A stretch of DNA of 64,000 bases from Nematostella vectensis (GCF_932526225.1 NC_064046.1:6435306-6499305), one strand, 5' to 3'; positions 49,001 to 61,930 are shown, numbered from the stretch's first letter. The notes: a model not told the origin generated them from the sequence alone. Translations and numbers: made by a program.

Positions 49001-50293
49001 AGACAATTAGACAGTGGTCTGTATTGAATAACATAATCAGTTTGACAGAAATACCTTATTAATCTATTGTTTTAAAAGACCCTAAATACGATTTAATTGG
49101 CAGAATCGAAATTACTATGTAAACATATACAGTCAACTAATTACAACACAAAATGAAGGAGAGACGAAAAGCATACGATGAAAGATTCACCTGTTCGATT
49201 GCATCTCCTTTGAAAATTTCGAAAACTACAAGTAAAAAACACTAAAAATATTGTGGAATATTTTTGCGAGTCTTTTTGAAACATTACTTTTCTTTGCACA
49301 AATCGCTAACCTTCTATCGGTGGTATTTTACCAATTTCCACAACTCACCTTTCTGCGCGTAACTCGCGAAAAAGGTAACTTCTATGTGTTTATTACTTCT
49401 TCCTAATTTCGTTAATTAACTGAAAAAGGAAACTAAATGTAATTTTGAATCTCGAGAAGTCGAGTACTTTACCATATACGCCTATCTATACGCTCTTCAT
49501 TTCCCCGAAATGCAATAAAAATCATATTGAAATGGGCACGCCTCTTCTTGGAAGTATAAGGTGGTAAATCCCCTTTCAAAGGTGGACAACATAAAAGCGC
49601 CCAAACTTTCCCCATGTGAGGGTCTTAGGCACACGAGGCCACTGTATGTTCTAGGGCACTGAAAACCCATCATTTTCTGTCACGTCGCAACTCGTGGATT
49701 TACTTGCGTTCGGATGTAGCCGCAAAAGTACATACATTTGTTTTTCTAGTGACAATTACCCTGTTTTTTGGCCAATCACATGCAGTATGCCTACAATTGT
49801 GGAGGTCTTGATCGGTAGATCTTAGTAATAATTTATACCCAACCAAATCGAGTTGTAAGCACAACATTGCTTCTACTCAGACTTTTTAAATCATCGCAGA
49901 TTATTTGTGTTTTTTAAGCTTGAGATTGGACTTGGGAGAAATGCGCACAAGGGTGGAAAATCGCGCAACTTTTATTTGCAATAATCTCGCGCGAAAATAG
50001 GTAATCTGCGATAATTAGTCTAAAAATGGACGAATAGAATCGTTGGATGGTTCATTGTGCCTTTTGTACTGTGCCATTATCATTCCAAGTTGTGTTACTG
50101 TGATTGCCTTTCAGGTTAAAACATGGCATTGCAACAGATACCGCGCAAGGTCTGTTATTGTTTTGTCTTCATGCCGCGCTCCTAAGCAATGATCCATGAA
50201 AGGCATTCAGTCCAGATGGAGATGGACAGTTAAATGTGACTGTGCAGCTTGCAAGGGCCACTACAATTCACCTCTCATTCAGTTGCAACCACT
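43063..50293. other. Gene-poor intergenic region
   Basis: AT-rich. A stretch at 43946-44110 (GCCGCCATTTTACGCTC...) has a diverged relative at about 52478-52630. A GCGGCCA-repeat region lies at 44125-44275. Minus-strand frames at 44374-44643 and 44976-45266 and a plus frame at 48635-48868 have non-repetitive composition but no recognised domain and no clear splice partners, so I do not call them genes. Confidence 0.45.
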
Positions 50294-53200
50294 ATGTTTC
50301 GCGCTGCACATGGAAGGCTCTTATTTGTGTTGTTTGCTTTGCTCTCGCCGTTGGGTCTACTGGCCTGGGATAAAGTATACGTGAATTTCGACGGAGCCTC
50401 GTATTTAACGTATGGGCTTTTTTCACAAATTAGCACAAGCAAGGACAACTTCAAGCTGCTATTTCGTACGCTCAAGCCCTCTGGAATCATTCTGCATGCC
50501 TCAAGTGAAACGGACTTTATCACGATAGAGCTTTTGCGAGGAAGGTTAAGGTAGGAAACACTTGCTTTTTTTCATCACCCTCAGAAGTATATACACACCT
50601 ATTCTATCTACAAATACTTTTTATGACCCTTCGTTTCTATATATCTACTTTTTTTCAATTCTAAAGAACGTAAGAAAAGAACGTAAACTTTATGTATTGA
50701 TGTTTCGGAGAGATAATATTTTGTTTTGAAAAAATACCAGGACAATTTGCGCGGAATCCAAGATCAACAGTATTATTTCTAGCATTCAATTTTCCTGTAT
50801 TTGCAAAGCAGATGATAGTGGTATCCGGTAGCTATAAATGAAATAAAAGTAGCGAGCTGAGAGTATTCTGCTAGTTTTGTTTTTCGTTTACGTGGAAGGA
50901 AAAAACACCTCCACAGAACTGAGACCTTTCAAACGACGTGTGAACGAGCGTAGCACAATTAAACTCGCCCTTGGTGAAACGCTTTCACCTGCATTGTGAT
51001 AATTATAAATGATCGTTGGTCGGCGAATACTAGTAGTTCATGCTGGGAGTTTTGTCAAACTTAAATTTTTCTCAACCATAGAAATGTAAGTACAGATTAG
51101 CTTTAAATTTACAGGCAAATCCTCTCACTGAAAGTCACAGTTCACTGACTTGCACTCGTTACACGAAGCTTTGCCTGTTCCCAAGGATCATGTATCGAAT
51201 TTATTAACTTTCGCAGAAAGAAATGTTTGATCATTCCACAAAGGAAATAGAAGCTTTCAGTGTATTAGGGAAAACTGTTTGGGGTTACCTAAGCTTAACC
51301 TCAAGATAAAACTTTTATCTGTTGTCGTTTGGCCCGTGTAGGCTGTCGTCGAACATAATATAGAGTAGAGCTTTCATTCAATAACTTCGCTGTTTATTCC
51401 AACATCGTTCCACAAAGAACACAACCAAATCATCAATGAAAGTCCCCATTTTATCAACATTACAACATATTTTAGTCGTTTTCTTTGCTTTTAAATTCCG
51501 GATGAAAATTCAAGCTTAGTCTTATTCTTTTCTTCTGAATACTTTCTGAAAAGGGAAGGTAACAATGAGAGTCTTGATCTCCGATTAGCGGAAAAGCCGT
51601 AAAAAAAGGTTTATTTGGCTATTAATTACGCGAAAGTCGGTCATGTGTGATTTGGAGCGAAAGCTGTATCTTTCGTTTTCGAAATGCACCTGTAGAAGAT
51701 AACGCACAGCGCATGCGTCACATGAATCATGCATTCGTGAGACATTTTGGACAATCCATGCGAGACGGGAGATTCGGAGAGGTTACGTTTATCTCTTTTT
51801 TGTTACATAGAGGGTTGACTTTGTCGCAAAATTTTTCCATTCTTAGCAGTGTAATTTTTTCCAAGATAGAGAATGCTTCCACGTTTAATATTTGGGTCAA
51901 AAGTTAGATAACCAAACGTATCAATAATTACAAGACACCCAGTATTTTTTCAACTCTTTTCTTTTTAGTTTTGTCGGGATTTAGAGGAGGATACTGGGGG
52001 TTTCTAACGGTAAGATAATTTTTATATTGCGAAACTTTGTTTTGAAGACGTGATTATATAGTAAAAACTGCGGGAGAAACACCATTGTTAATGTGGGTTT
52101 AAGGATCTTTTAAAAATATAAACAAACTTCGAAGTAGACGCATCAAGCAACACAATTATATTACAATGATATTGTAAGGACTAGTTCAGAGGCTTTGGAA
52201 CATTGCTGAATATATTACAATATAGGAATAGAGAAAATTTTAAAAATTAAGATTTTTAATTCCAGTCGGATAAGAACAGTGAATTCATTTATGATCTCAT
52301 TCAAGATTTCATTCCATGAACCCATGTATTCTTGTTAACTCATCGATTCTCAGAAGGTCGAAGACTAAGTTCTCCACCTACCATCCTCCAACACTGCGTA
52401 TCAATATAGTATTAAACAATAAAAAAATATTCTTTTGATAGGTGAAAGTAAACGACTAAACATAAAAACATATCAAAGAAGGCCAATCAAGCCTACATTT
52501 TACGCTCTTGCACAATAATGACTCAAAAAACCCATTTCCATCGGCTAATTCATAGGCAAGTGACTGAAATACTTTAAAATATCCTTAATAAGATATTAAA
52601 ATTCTATCGTGGGTGGTTATTTGAAGTTTTTTTTTTTTTCAAAAAACAAATGTAAACAATAATAAAAGAGTGACGGATCAACATTCTTTAATACATAATC
52701 TACAAGGGTTCCGTCTGATGTGCAGATAAGGGTGGTTTAGAGCATGAAAATGTAAGCAAGAAAATAGCTGAGCATTATGCGTGAGTCAAAACAACTTACA
52801 CACAAACTCTGCGTGAAAATAATTGTTTCTTGCAATTACGATAAATCCATAATCTGAATACGAATTCAGCGGGAGGCTAGAATTTCTTTTTTTTTCTTAT
52901 CTTTTCTATAAACTATTTGCCGAAACTGACGCATGTGCGTTCTGTTGTTTGATAATGAGAATTGATAGCATTAGAAGGAGATATTTGGGGAAAAGGGCGT
53001 TTCTTGCCAACCGCAAATGGACCATTATTAATTACAGCCGAACCACTTGGCCAAGACAGGGTTATACTCGCAAGATGATATTGTAATATGACCAGAAGGC
53101 AAGACCATTAAAACCATATTGGCCAAACCACTCTTCACGCTGCACTTCACTATTTTTACTACTTTTGTTCTACACTTGTAAGTAACAAATAACTGTCGAT

Positions 53201-56200
53201 TAAGTAGATCAAAGAAAAAAAACTTACGAAACTTTTTCTCCCAAAATCAAGTCTACTTATTTGTTTGATCGCGGAATCTTCTTAAAAGGTGCTCCCCATA
53301 TCTTGATTAAAAGCAAATTGCGCTATCATATAAAAAAACAGAATCAGACACGCAAACTATTTGGGGAGCAAACGTAATTTCTTTTATCGTCCCCGAGGAT
53401 GATACCATATAATTTTTCTTAAAGAATCCCCCCCCCCCCCACCCCTACCCAACACTACCCAGGAATTTCCATATCGCCCTGAAAGTGGCTTAACAATTTT
53501 TGTATGAAAATGATGACGTTTTTATCCCTTTTGGTAACTCCTGGGAATGGCTTTAACAATGTTTGTATGAAGAAGACGAGTTTTCCGCCCCTCTAGAAAT
53601 CGGCAATAAAAGGTTTCTCAGCTCTTTTGTTTTATTTGCAGATACACGGCTAATTTCGGGAGTACTGCCAACATTTCCGGCTTCCACGAGGTTTTCATGG
53701 GTTCGCACCTTGCTGATAACGAGTGGCACCAGGTTGAGCTGCGTCGGACTGGGCTCAACATTCTTCTAATCCTTGATGTCACGCGCAAGAGCAAGGTTGC
53801 ACCCGGCAGCTATAACACTTTAGAGCTAGACAATAGAATTTACATTGCTGGTGTGGACCATGTGGGAATGCGTGACGCGCGGATGCGTCACGGTCGTAAC
53901 GTACCCTTTACACAATTTGAGGGTTGCCTTCAGGATGTTATTGTTAATGGGAAGAATTTACTGAAGATGGCACGCAATCATGACATTAGCACACAAATCC
54001 ACGGCCCCGCCTCTTTCACTTGCCCTCGTCCTTTGTACACGCCAATCACGTTTACGAACCCAAAATCACACATTCTACTTTCGGTTTCGCTTTCCAGTGC
54101 TTTACGGGTGAGCTTCAGGTTTCGTACGTACGATGAAGATGGAGCGCTATTGGTTCATCGCTTAAAGAGCAGTCGCGGCGTCAGCGTAGGTCTGGTGCTA
54201 AGGGGCGGAAGTGTAATTCTCGACGCCGAATTTCCAAACCCACACCAACGAGTGCGCCTGCACGCGGGACGCTTGTTGCATGATGGTTTTTGGCATTTGG
54301 TGTCAATATCGGTCAGCGGTACTTCTGTTCGATTGGAGGTAGATCACGTGGTCGACCAGGTGGCGATCAAGCCACGTTTATTCGCCCATAACCCTGTGGT
54401 GCATTTCGGCGGAACCGGAAGTGACTTGAAAGGATTCATCGGTTGTATGTATGACATATATACAAATGGGCGCCTTGCTGATGCCTCAAAAGCCACCAAC
54501 ATTGGAATTTTGATAGGTGTTTGTTCTCCCTTGGATTACTGCTTACCAAACCCGTGCCATAATGGCGGCCGCTGCTTACAGCGACTAAACGAGACAAGCT
54601 GTGACTGCACGGGGACAAATTACAAGGGATGGCGATGCGAAGTGCCAGCAGAGCCCCGCAGACAGACATGCGCAGATTGGAAAGCTGCAGGTAAAACCGC
54701 GAATGGCTATTATCGGATCAGCCCTGGTAAGGCTAAGCCGTTCACGGTTTTCTGTAATATGAACGGACTTGGGGGTCCAATTACAGTAATAGACCATGTC
54801 TGGGGTCACGCCCCAGTGCGTGCGGCAGATATCCACCAGCGTAGGCAAGGATTTTATATTCACGCTCCACAGTACGACACGGACATGGCTAGCATTAAAG
54901 CACTCGTGTCTCGCAGCGCGACATGTAGGCAATATCTCCGATATGATTGCCTCAATTCCGTGCTCTTCGATTCGCCACACGCCTTTGATTTGAAAGGTGG
55001 ACGTGGCGCGCGCTGGAAGTCACGTGACGGTGACGTCATGGATTACTGGGCGGGGGCGACCCCTAGGAGTGAGAAGTGCGCATGCGGGTTGACGAACACG
55101 TGCGTCAGGCATGATCTCGTGTGTAACTGTGACGCGTGGGACTCGGTTTGGCGCAGCGATGGCGGGTACATTACTGATTTTACGTCACTTCCGGTCCAGG
55201 AGGTGATATTCAACGTCCGTGGTACTGGTTTAAAGTCGAATTTCACACTTGGGAGCTTAGAGTGTTTTGGGACGAGGAGTGAGTCGCCATCCACGACTAA
55301 GGCGAAAACCAATCAACATACAACTGCTAGCACTCAAAGAATTTCACGGACATTTTCGAAAACGTTCCTCGTTCCTACGCAGACGAAACCGACGCCTTCA
55401 TCACCAAGTGAAGTCTTCATAACCAAGAACAACAACATCCCGGACGCTGCCCCGACCACAAAGTCGGACACAGACTTCAACAACCCTCCCCCTGTAATCA
55501 TCGTGGATTCCCCGCGTAAATTTATCACCATCCGTCAGAGCAGCAATCAGGAAATCATACTCATCATACTAAGCGTGGTGCTCGCTATTTTCATCATCAT
55601 CATCATAGTGCTGATGGTCAGACAGAACTTGTTTCTTCCTTGTAAATGTCTGGACGGACCGGCTTATCGTGACGTGCGTAACATCGACAGCGTAGAACTG
55701 GGGCCACCGGATTCGCTATTCACAAACGCCGAGACTGAGATCGTGGAATACGAAGGGAGCCCTTACTCGCCTAGGAACTTTGAAGTAGGGTATTTAAATA
55801 GGAATGACGTCATTGTTGTGGCGTCCCGCGCGCCTGCGCGGATGGCTCAGGAATCTGATGAAGAGACGGACAGGTTAGATTTTAGCAACGACAGCAGTTC
55901 TCCAACAGAATCTCAGTTGGATAAAGATGAGGAAGAGAAATATGAACAACTGGAAATGACCACGCTGAAATCGCCGCAGAAATTTGTAGATGGGGTCCAG
56001 ATAGGGAAATTAAAAGAAGCGTTGTTTGACGTCATTTCCGCCTCTGAGGTCAATATCAATAACAATCCAGTTGCCAAGGAAACCAAGCAAGTGGATACGG
56101 AGACGACTGAATACGAGAGTCAGCAAGAAAACACACTAGATCGCTACGGAATGGACTTCCAAATACCACCCTCCTACGATCACTCTATCAATGACGCGTC

Positions 56201-56789
56201 AAGAACTAGCAGCGAGTCGTCACTGGATGCAAGTACTCACTCTATGGACGCGACGGGTATCGGACTCGTTCAGGACGAGTCGTCGACAAGTAGTAGCTGC
56301 GAAACGCTACCGAAATCAGGCGCAGGGTGTATGCCTTTTGCGGGAAGCCATTCTGGGAAATATGCGAACGATATGCAGTACTATTGCAGCTATGAAACGG
56401 AAGACATTTGCTCAGACATGTGCAGTGAAGACTATGCATGCCTAGAGAAGAGAAACTGTAAACCGGTTCAACCAGAAACGGAAGTTTCCCTACCGGTTTC
56501 GGATGCTTTCGGTGCTTGTCCCGCTTGCGGGGATGACTGTGACTGTGACCGGTGTGAGTTGACTATCTCGGGCTGTCCTGGACAGACAAAGGGCAGCTCG
56601 GTTTGCAGCTTATGTTGCATGTCCGAATGTGAATGTGAAGAGAACAGTGCGGCACCATCCGTGGCTCTGATTGCGGGGGGTAACTGCGATAGCCAGTATT
56701 ACCCGCCCAATAGAAAAAAGGAGAACCGCTACTCCTCCAACAGGAAGACGGGTGAGGGGTGCAACGAGAGGTTTGAGACCTCACTGTAA
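50294..56789 (+). CDS. Neurexin/CNTNAP-like single-pass receptor
   Basis: Two coding exons, 50294-50550 and 53642-56789, join in phase 2 in the middle of the first laminin-G domain: 3405 nt, 1134 aa. Order: signal peptide (1-23), LamG1 (about 25-205; LADNEWHQVEL), LamG2 (about 214-378; HDGFWHLVSIS, GGTGSDLKGFIGCMYD), EGF (about 383-420; LPNPCHNGGRC), a fibrinogen-C-like domain (about 428-625; NGYYRISPGKAKPFTVFCNM and the CACGL...CNCD Cys cluster), a Ser/Thr-rich stalk, a membrane helix (about 724-746) and a 385-residue tail ending in TSL, a class I PDZ ligand. The LamG-LamG-EGF-FBG order is the centre of CNTNAP/neurexin IV; the discoidin domain and the distal LamG-EGF-LamG are missing. It probably mediates cell adhesion or junction assembly. 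Two Cys-rich stretches (about 1005-1083) lie in the cytoplasmic tail. Exon 2 holds over 90% of the protein without introns, unlike the neighbouring genes. Confidence 0.93.
50551..53641 (+). other. Intron of the neurexin-like gene
   Basis: Runs from the donor GTAGGA to the acceptor TTTATTTGCAG. It contains a relative (about 52478-52630) of the repeat at 43.95 kb, a C13 run at about 53427, and a frame at 51647-51907 with no domain or splice support. No additional LamG exon is needed, because the two coding exons rebuild LamG1 without a gap. Confidence 0.7.
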
Positions 56790-59158
56790 TGCGACAAATT
56801 AAAATGTACAGCGGTAAAGTGTTTGAGCATGTTTACAAAAAGAGGGGTCGCGAGGTGAAATGGTACTCGTTCGTTCCAAGAAAAGAACTGACGTATATCA
56901 TTTCAGCGAAAATTTTGTGGGATCCCCTTTCTGTAAAGTTCCCTTATTTATACCAAAGTACATAAATACCTCAAGGCTCTACTCTTGCAAAGACCTTGCA
57001 CCCTTAAATGTTCAACAAATTGCGTCACTAACTACTGTCGACATTTTTTCCCTAAAGTGAACCTCAACTTCCTATTAACAATTTTTAAAAGCATGCTCAA
57101 ACATTTAAACTGCAGAGCGAATGTAAAGATATAAAGGGTTCCATAAAAGGATAAATATAAATATTTATAAGGACAATGTTAGCGCATGCCTTGGTTGTTG
57201 TATACCCCTATACCGCATGTGTTGGGGTGTACTTAGTGAAAATGACGAGGTTAAGGCGCTCTCAAGTTGAATTGTATAATAGATGAGAGTCATACAATTA
57301 AATCTGTCAGGCATCTAACAAACGTGTCCATCAGTTCTTATCGAAATAATATGCGGAGGGAGAAGAGGGAGGCAGAGGATAAAAGTATTGAGATACCTGA
57401 GGCTGTGGCCCCATATTTCGTAAACGGCAGCCGAGCAAGAAAGCTGGAAATATCAATTAGTTTGAGATACCTTGGAGGCCCTGGGACGCCTAGTTGAAAG
57501 CAGCATTTCTTTTTAATCCAAAAAAAGTTAAGGGGGCATAGTTCAAGACCCCTCTTTATGAATGTATCAGCCACATCCACCTTTCTTGTGTGACCTTGTT
57601 TGTAAGCTGCGTACCAAGACAACACTACACCACAGTTAACATTACACAGGCATAACTGTGACAATAGCTATGTGCTATGGCCCTTCCGTTACTCGGTGAT
57701 TGACCATGACATCTACTTGGTGCCGGGCCGTAACAGACCTTAATACACTACCATATTCCCTCGCCAAAATCACGCGTTCTCTGTTGCGTTGTTGCGTGAA
57801 CCAACTATGACTCGTGCGTGACCGTGACTCAGTGTGTGTTCGTGACCACAGCTCACTACAAACTCAATCTGCATTGGTAATTTTATTCACTGAGTACTAT
57901 GTAAATAAGGACAATGTTCACAACTGTCACTCTAGTCGAGGTCGTTGTTTAGGACACTTAGACAGCTGGATCGAGTTGATACCAGCTTCCCTATATTCTC
58001 TATATATACCTGGCGTGAGCGTGTCCCAGGCCAGAGCGATTCCCCACTCCTAATCTTCATCTCATTAATAATCATACCCAGAATGTTACACTAAACCAAA
58101 GTAATGACGTCATATATTTAATGATAACGGAAAACTGGAGCCCTCGGTAGCTCCAAGTCCTGCTAACTGGTGCCCTCAGTTGCTTCATTCCCGTGAGCCA
58201 AAACTTCCCCTGGATTTGCTTCCAGGGCCGTAGCAAGGGGAGGGGCCGGGGATAAGGGTAGGATGAAAATGACCAGATCTCTTATCCTTGCATAGAATTG
58301 TTCATATCTTTTACCCCGATATTTCGAGCCTCCTCAGAAAAGGCAAAGCGAAATCCCAAGATACCGAGATTCTGGAGTGGCTGTTTTATGTTATATTGTA
58401 CATTTACAAGTATCGATCCATTTTAATTATTTATATAGAAATGCAATATTTTTCAAAGTATTAACAGTCTAACAGTAATGAATTTGTTATATCATCCTGG
58501 AAACTCGAACTCCCGAGTATTCCAACCAATTTCGATTTTCCTTTTAGGTTTGGGTTATTGGTATTGGACTGCAGTGCATATATTTTTATGCAAAAGGATA
58601 TATCCTGCACCACCGTGAATTGATGCCTCTTAATTCACAATAACCGAAACACAGCACACGTCAATTGAATACACAGGATATGTTACATTTTACATGTTGT
58701 TGTACCAATCCGGAATCAGAACACGACAAAACTACAAGTACCAGTACTTAATAAATAATAACTGAGGACTTAAGAAACATTACTTTCTGCTTGAGAAGGA
58801 GTCTAACATGAATAAGAAGTGAAACAAAACAAACATTTTACAATGCAATCGGTATGAAATTGGCGGCGAGCACTATGATAAAACTAATCAACTCACATTA
58901 GTTGTTTTGTCACAACCGAACGCACAAATTAGACAAAACGTTTGTATTTTTTAAGATATGCATATCGATATTACATCGCTGTAAACCGCAGGTTTTGTTT
59001 TGATTAAAACGGCGGCCACTCAAGTTCATTGATGGCTCGAATAAATCGAAACGTACTTGGGTGCTGGTCCATGCCGTAATCCCCTCCTTCTGTGATCACG
59101 GTAATAACCTCATAGAACTCCTCACTAAATACTGCCCTAACAGAAACACTCCCTTAAA
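56790..59158. other. Intergenic between the two neurexin-like genes
   Basis: Should include the 3' UTR of the first gene and the promoter of the second. A lone CCAGGGCCGTAGCAAG transposon tip lies at 58223-58238. No further exon is seen. Confidence 0.5.
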
Positions 59159-59415
59159 ATGCCTCTACGGGCTGAATACACTCTTTTTATTTACACTTTC
59201 GTGACGATGTTGAAATTAATGGTGGCAGAAAGTGGGATTACAGATTCTATGAGTTTCGATGGCGGCAAGTATGTTCAACAACACATAAAAGGATCACGTA
59301 GCATACACCGCGTGAGTCTGAGCTTTAAAGCAAGAAAATCTACAGGGGTTTTGATGGTGATTACTGGAGATGAAGGATTTGTGCTTGGACTGATCCTACA
59401 CTACAGTAAGCCAAG
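59159..59415 (+). CDS. First exon of a second neurexin-like gene (partial)
   Basis: The exon starts MPLRAEYTLFIYTF, a hydrophobic leader, followed by SMSFDGGKYVQQHI and STGVLMVITG, the opening strands of a laminin-G domain. It ends ...HYSKP plus two bases before the donor GTATGT. Length (257 nt) and phase (2) are identical to the first exon of the neurexin-like gene at 50294-50550, and both stop at the same point of LamG1. This points to a tandem duplicate. The next exon is not visible before 64000, so the gene is cut by the window edge or its downstream part is lost. No function beyond probable adhesion can be given. Confidence 0.65.
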
Positions 59416-60580
59416 GTATGTAGTCTATTTATACAGGTGTTATTGTATGGTTGGTGGATGTAAGATCATAAAGTATACAATTGCGTGCATTGTATGCCGA
59501 CACTCGGCATAATCCTATGAAGATAACGGTATGTGATGCCAAGACTTTGTGAGAAATTTTCACGCATATTATCAAACCCTTTGGAATCTTACGAATATGA
59601 ATTTCAACTTGGTTAATGCATAAAAAAAATTATTGTTATATCAAGCGCGTAGAACCGTTATATCATTATAAGATATGAACATCACATAACGCGAATATGG
59701 AAGGGGGACATGGCCAGGGTTTTGAACGGGGGGAATCACATTGGTTCTCGATACACTTCTGGGTGGAGGGGGGGCTAGAAAAGTCACCAAACTCATGACC
59801 TGTGCTCTGATGTATGATGGAGGAGATCATATTATTGCCAATCATATTTTTGGTCCTTATACTCGCTATTGCTCGCTAACCTGCAAACTCCAGATAGATA
59901 TAAACGAATCGCCTCGGCTCGTAAAAAACATATCCGTACTGTATGTAAGGACTAAGTCTCCTGCGCAGCCCCCTTAGTGTCATCTGACACTGAGGACGGC
60001 GGTTGTGCCTAAATCCCACCCCCTAGCCGTATGCCGAATATCGACCGAAGTACGACTGATCTCCGAAAAATCCAATATGGCTGTTCAGTGGTGTAAACAA
60101 GGTGGAAATACTCACAAACTTCGCTTCACAGGGATTTAAGATGTAAATAACTATCGGAAAACCAAAGAAGTATTGATTGCATTTAATCTGCAAATATTTT
60201 ATCTGAAGAAGAAGGTAAAGAAGACGCTACAGAGAAAAACACGGACATCGCATGTGAAGAATTTAGAGCCAAGTTTTAGAAAACAGTTTTCTCTATCTGT
60301 TACAAATTTCGTTCGAGAGAAAAGGGTTTACTGTAGTTTCTACCCCCTCGAGCTCGAAAATAAATTGTGTAACTACACAAAACCGTAACGGGGTCGGTGG
60401 GGTTTACCAGGCTACGGGGTGGGATATTTTTTAGAAACAATGCAAACACCTCTGGGGGGGATATTTTTAAAACAATGCTACAACCTCAAGGAGGTGGAAT
60501 TGACAAGACCACTGGCTAAAAGGTTGTTGATGGTATTTTACTGAAAAGAGCATATTTGTATTAAAGCTATTTCCTCTTTA
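59416..60580 (+). other. Probable intron or intergenic, no exon seen
   Basis: Short frames only, including 59741-59977 and 60173-60388 without domain matches. If the second neurexin-like gene is intact this is its first intron. Confidence 0.4.
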
Positions 60581-60689
60581 TTGCGTGCTCCATGTATCAC
60601 CTCAGCATTGGGATGTCACTCTGAAAATTGAAAGTACTGTATGTACTCACGCGCTTATTAGCATGCATCATTCTTGGCTAAGTGCGACG

Positions 60690-61930
60690 GACGGAAACGG
60701 GGCTACAGCCAGGACCATCCTGTTTGATTTCCGCAAGGCCTTTGATCTGATAGACCATCACATCACATGATTTCCGCAAGGCCTTTGATCTGATAGACCA
60801 TCACATCACATGATTTCCGCAAGGCCTTTGATCTGATAGACCATCACATCACATGATTTCCGCAAGGCCTTTGATCTGATAGACCATCACATCACATGAT
60901 TTCCGCAAGGCCTTTGATCTGATAGACCATCACATCACATGATTTCCGCAAGGCCTTTGATCTGATAGACCATCACATCACATGATTTCCGCAAGGCCTT
61001 TGATCTGATAGATCATCACATCACATGATTTCCGCAAGGCCTTTGATCTGATAGATCATCACATCACATGATTTCCGCAAGGCCTTTGATCTGATATATC
61101 ATCACATCACATGATTTCCGCGAGGCCTTCGATCTGATAGATCATCACATCCTTGTGCGAAAGCTGATGACGCACCACCTACCTAGTACTATAATAGCCT
61201 GGGGCCGGTTCCTGGATTGTTGACTTCACATCCCGGAGACAGCGCGTGAAACTCTGCCAAGATTGCTATTCAGAGTGGGGCACCATCCCAATTGGTGTCC
61301 CATAGAGAACGAAGCTGGGTCCGTGGCTGTTCACCATTATGATTAACAAGGTGGACTTATGGAAATATGTTGACGACACCACAATCACGGAAGCAATTCC
61401 CGAGAGCCAGACCAGCAGCAGTCTACAACATCTGGTGGACGACTTAGCCAGTCAGGTAGCCTCATATAAGATTCAGTTGCGAAGAGCTCCGAATCTCCTT
61501 TGCGAATGTCCTATGATCTCCGCCCATATTTGACCCAGGTTAACGATACTGAGCTGGAATGCGTTTCACAAGCTAAGATCTTCGGCGTCACCTTTTCGAA
61601 TGACCTAAAGTGATCAAAAAAGTAAATAAGCGTCTTTAATTTCTACGCCAGCGCACACATAAAACCAAAGGAGCACATTCTCTTTTTTCTAAATTGCATT
61701 AGTCCATGCACAGAGTACGCATGCGCGCTATTTCATAATAGTTTGACCAAGTACTTAGCAGCAGATTTGGAGTCATGTCAGAAGCGTGCGCTTAGAAATT
61801 TTTTTCCAGATAGATCCTATGCACAAGCATTACTAGACGCTAATATCACGATACTACACGAAAGGCGTGAGGTTGCAACAAGCAAAGCATTGGGGGAGGT
61901 GGAGGTACTGGGGCTATTTTATTATCTACA
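60690..61930 (+). mobile_element. Decayed non-LTR retrotransposon, reverse transcriptase fragment
   Basis: Reverse transcriptase motifs appear in order: motif A as FDFRKAFDLIDHH at about 60722, RKLMTHHLP and SRRQRVKLCQDC at about 61160-61260, IPIGVP at about 61287, LGPWLFTIMIN before motif C, YVDD at about 61368, and the downstream thumb-type block QKRALRNFFPDRSYA at about 61780. The class is jockey/CR1-like. It is dead: motif A is interrupted by a 43-bp tandem array, a stop replaces the Gln codon usual after the GVP motif, and several frame breaks follow. The endonuclease is absent. Confidence 0.85.
60724..61152. repeat. 43-bp tandem array built from RT motif A, 10 copies
   Basis: Ten copies of a 43-bp unit beginning TGATTTCCGCAAGGCCTTTG and ending in CATCACATCACA. 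Each unit contains the DNA for the retrotransposon catalytic motif A. The unit length is not a multiple of three, so each copy changes frame. Early copies are identical and the last four carry scattered changes. The array lies inside the retrotransposon relic. Confidence 0.93.

Noticed and set aside
51647-51907. Possible extra exon in the neurexin-like gene
   Set aside because: Exons 1 and 2 rebuild LamG1 without a gap, and this frame has no matching splice sites or domain.
54436-54980. Antisense frames over the neurexin-like exon
   Set aside because: They oppose a strong domain-bearing coding exon and show no domain of their own.
60724-61152. CRISPR-like repeat array
   Set aside because: There are no unique spacers; the units are contiguous head-to-tail copies in a eukaryotic retrotransposon relic.
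61190-61225. Match of GGGGCCGGTTCCTG to the tip of the 37-kb element
   Set aside because: It falls in the reverse transcriptase relic with no inverted partner nearby. It may be a small insertion or chance, so I do not call an element.
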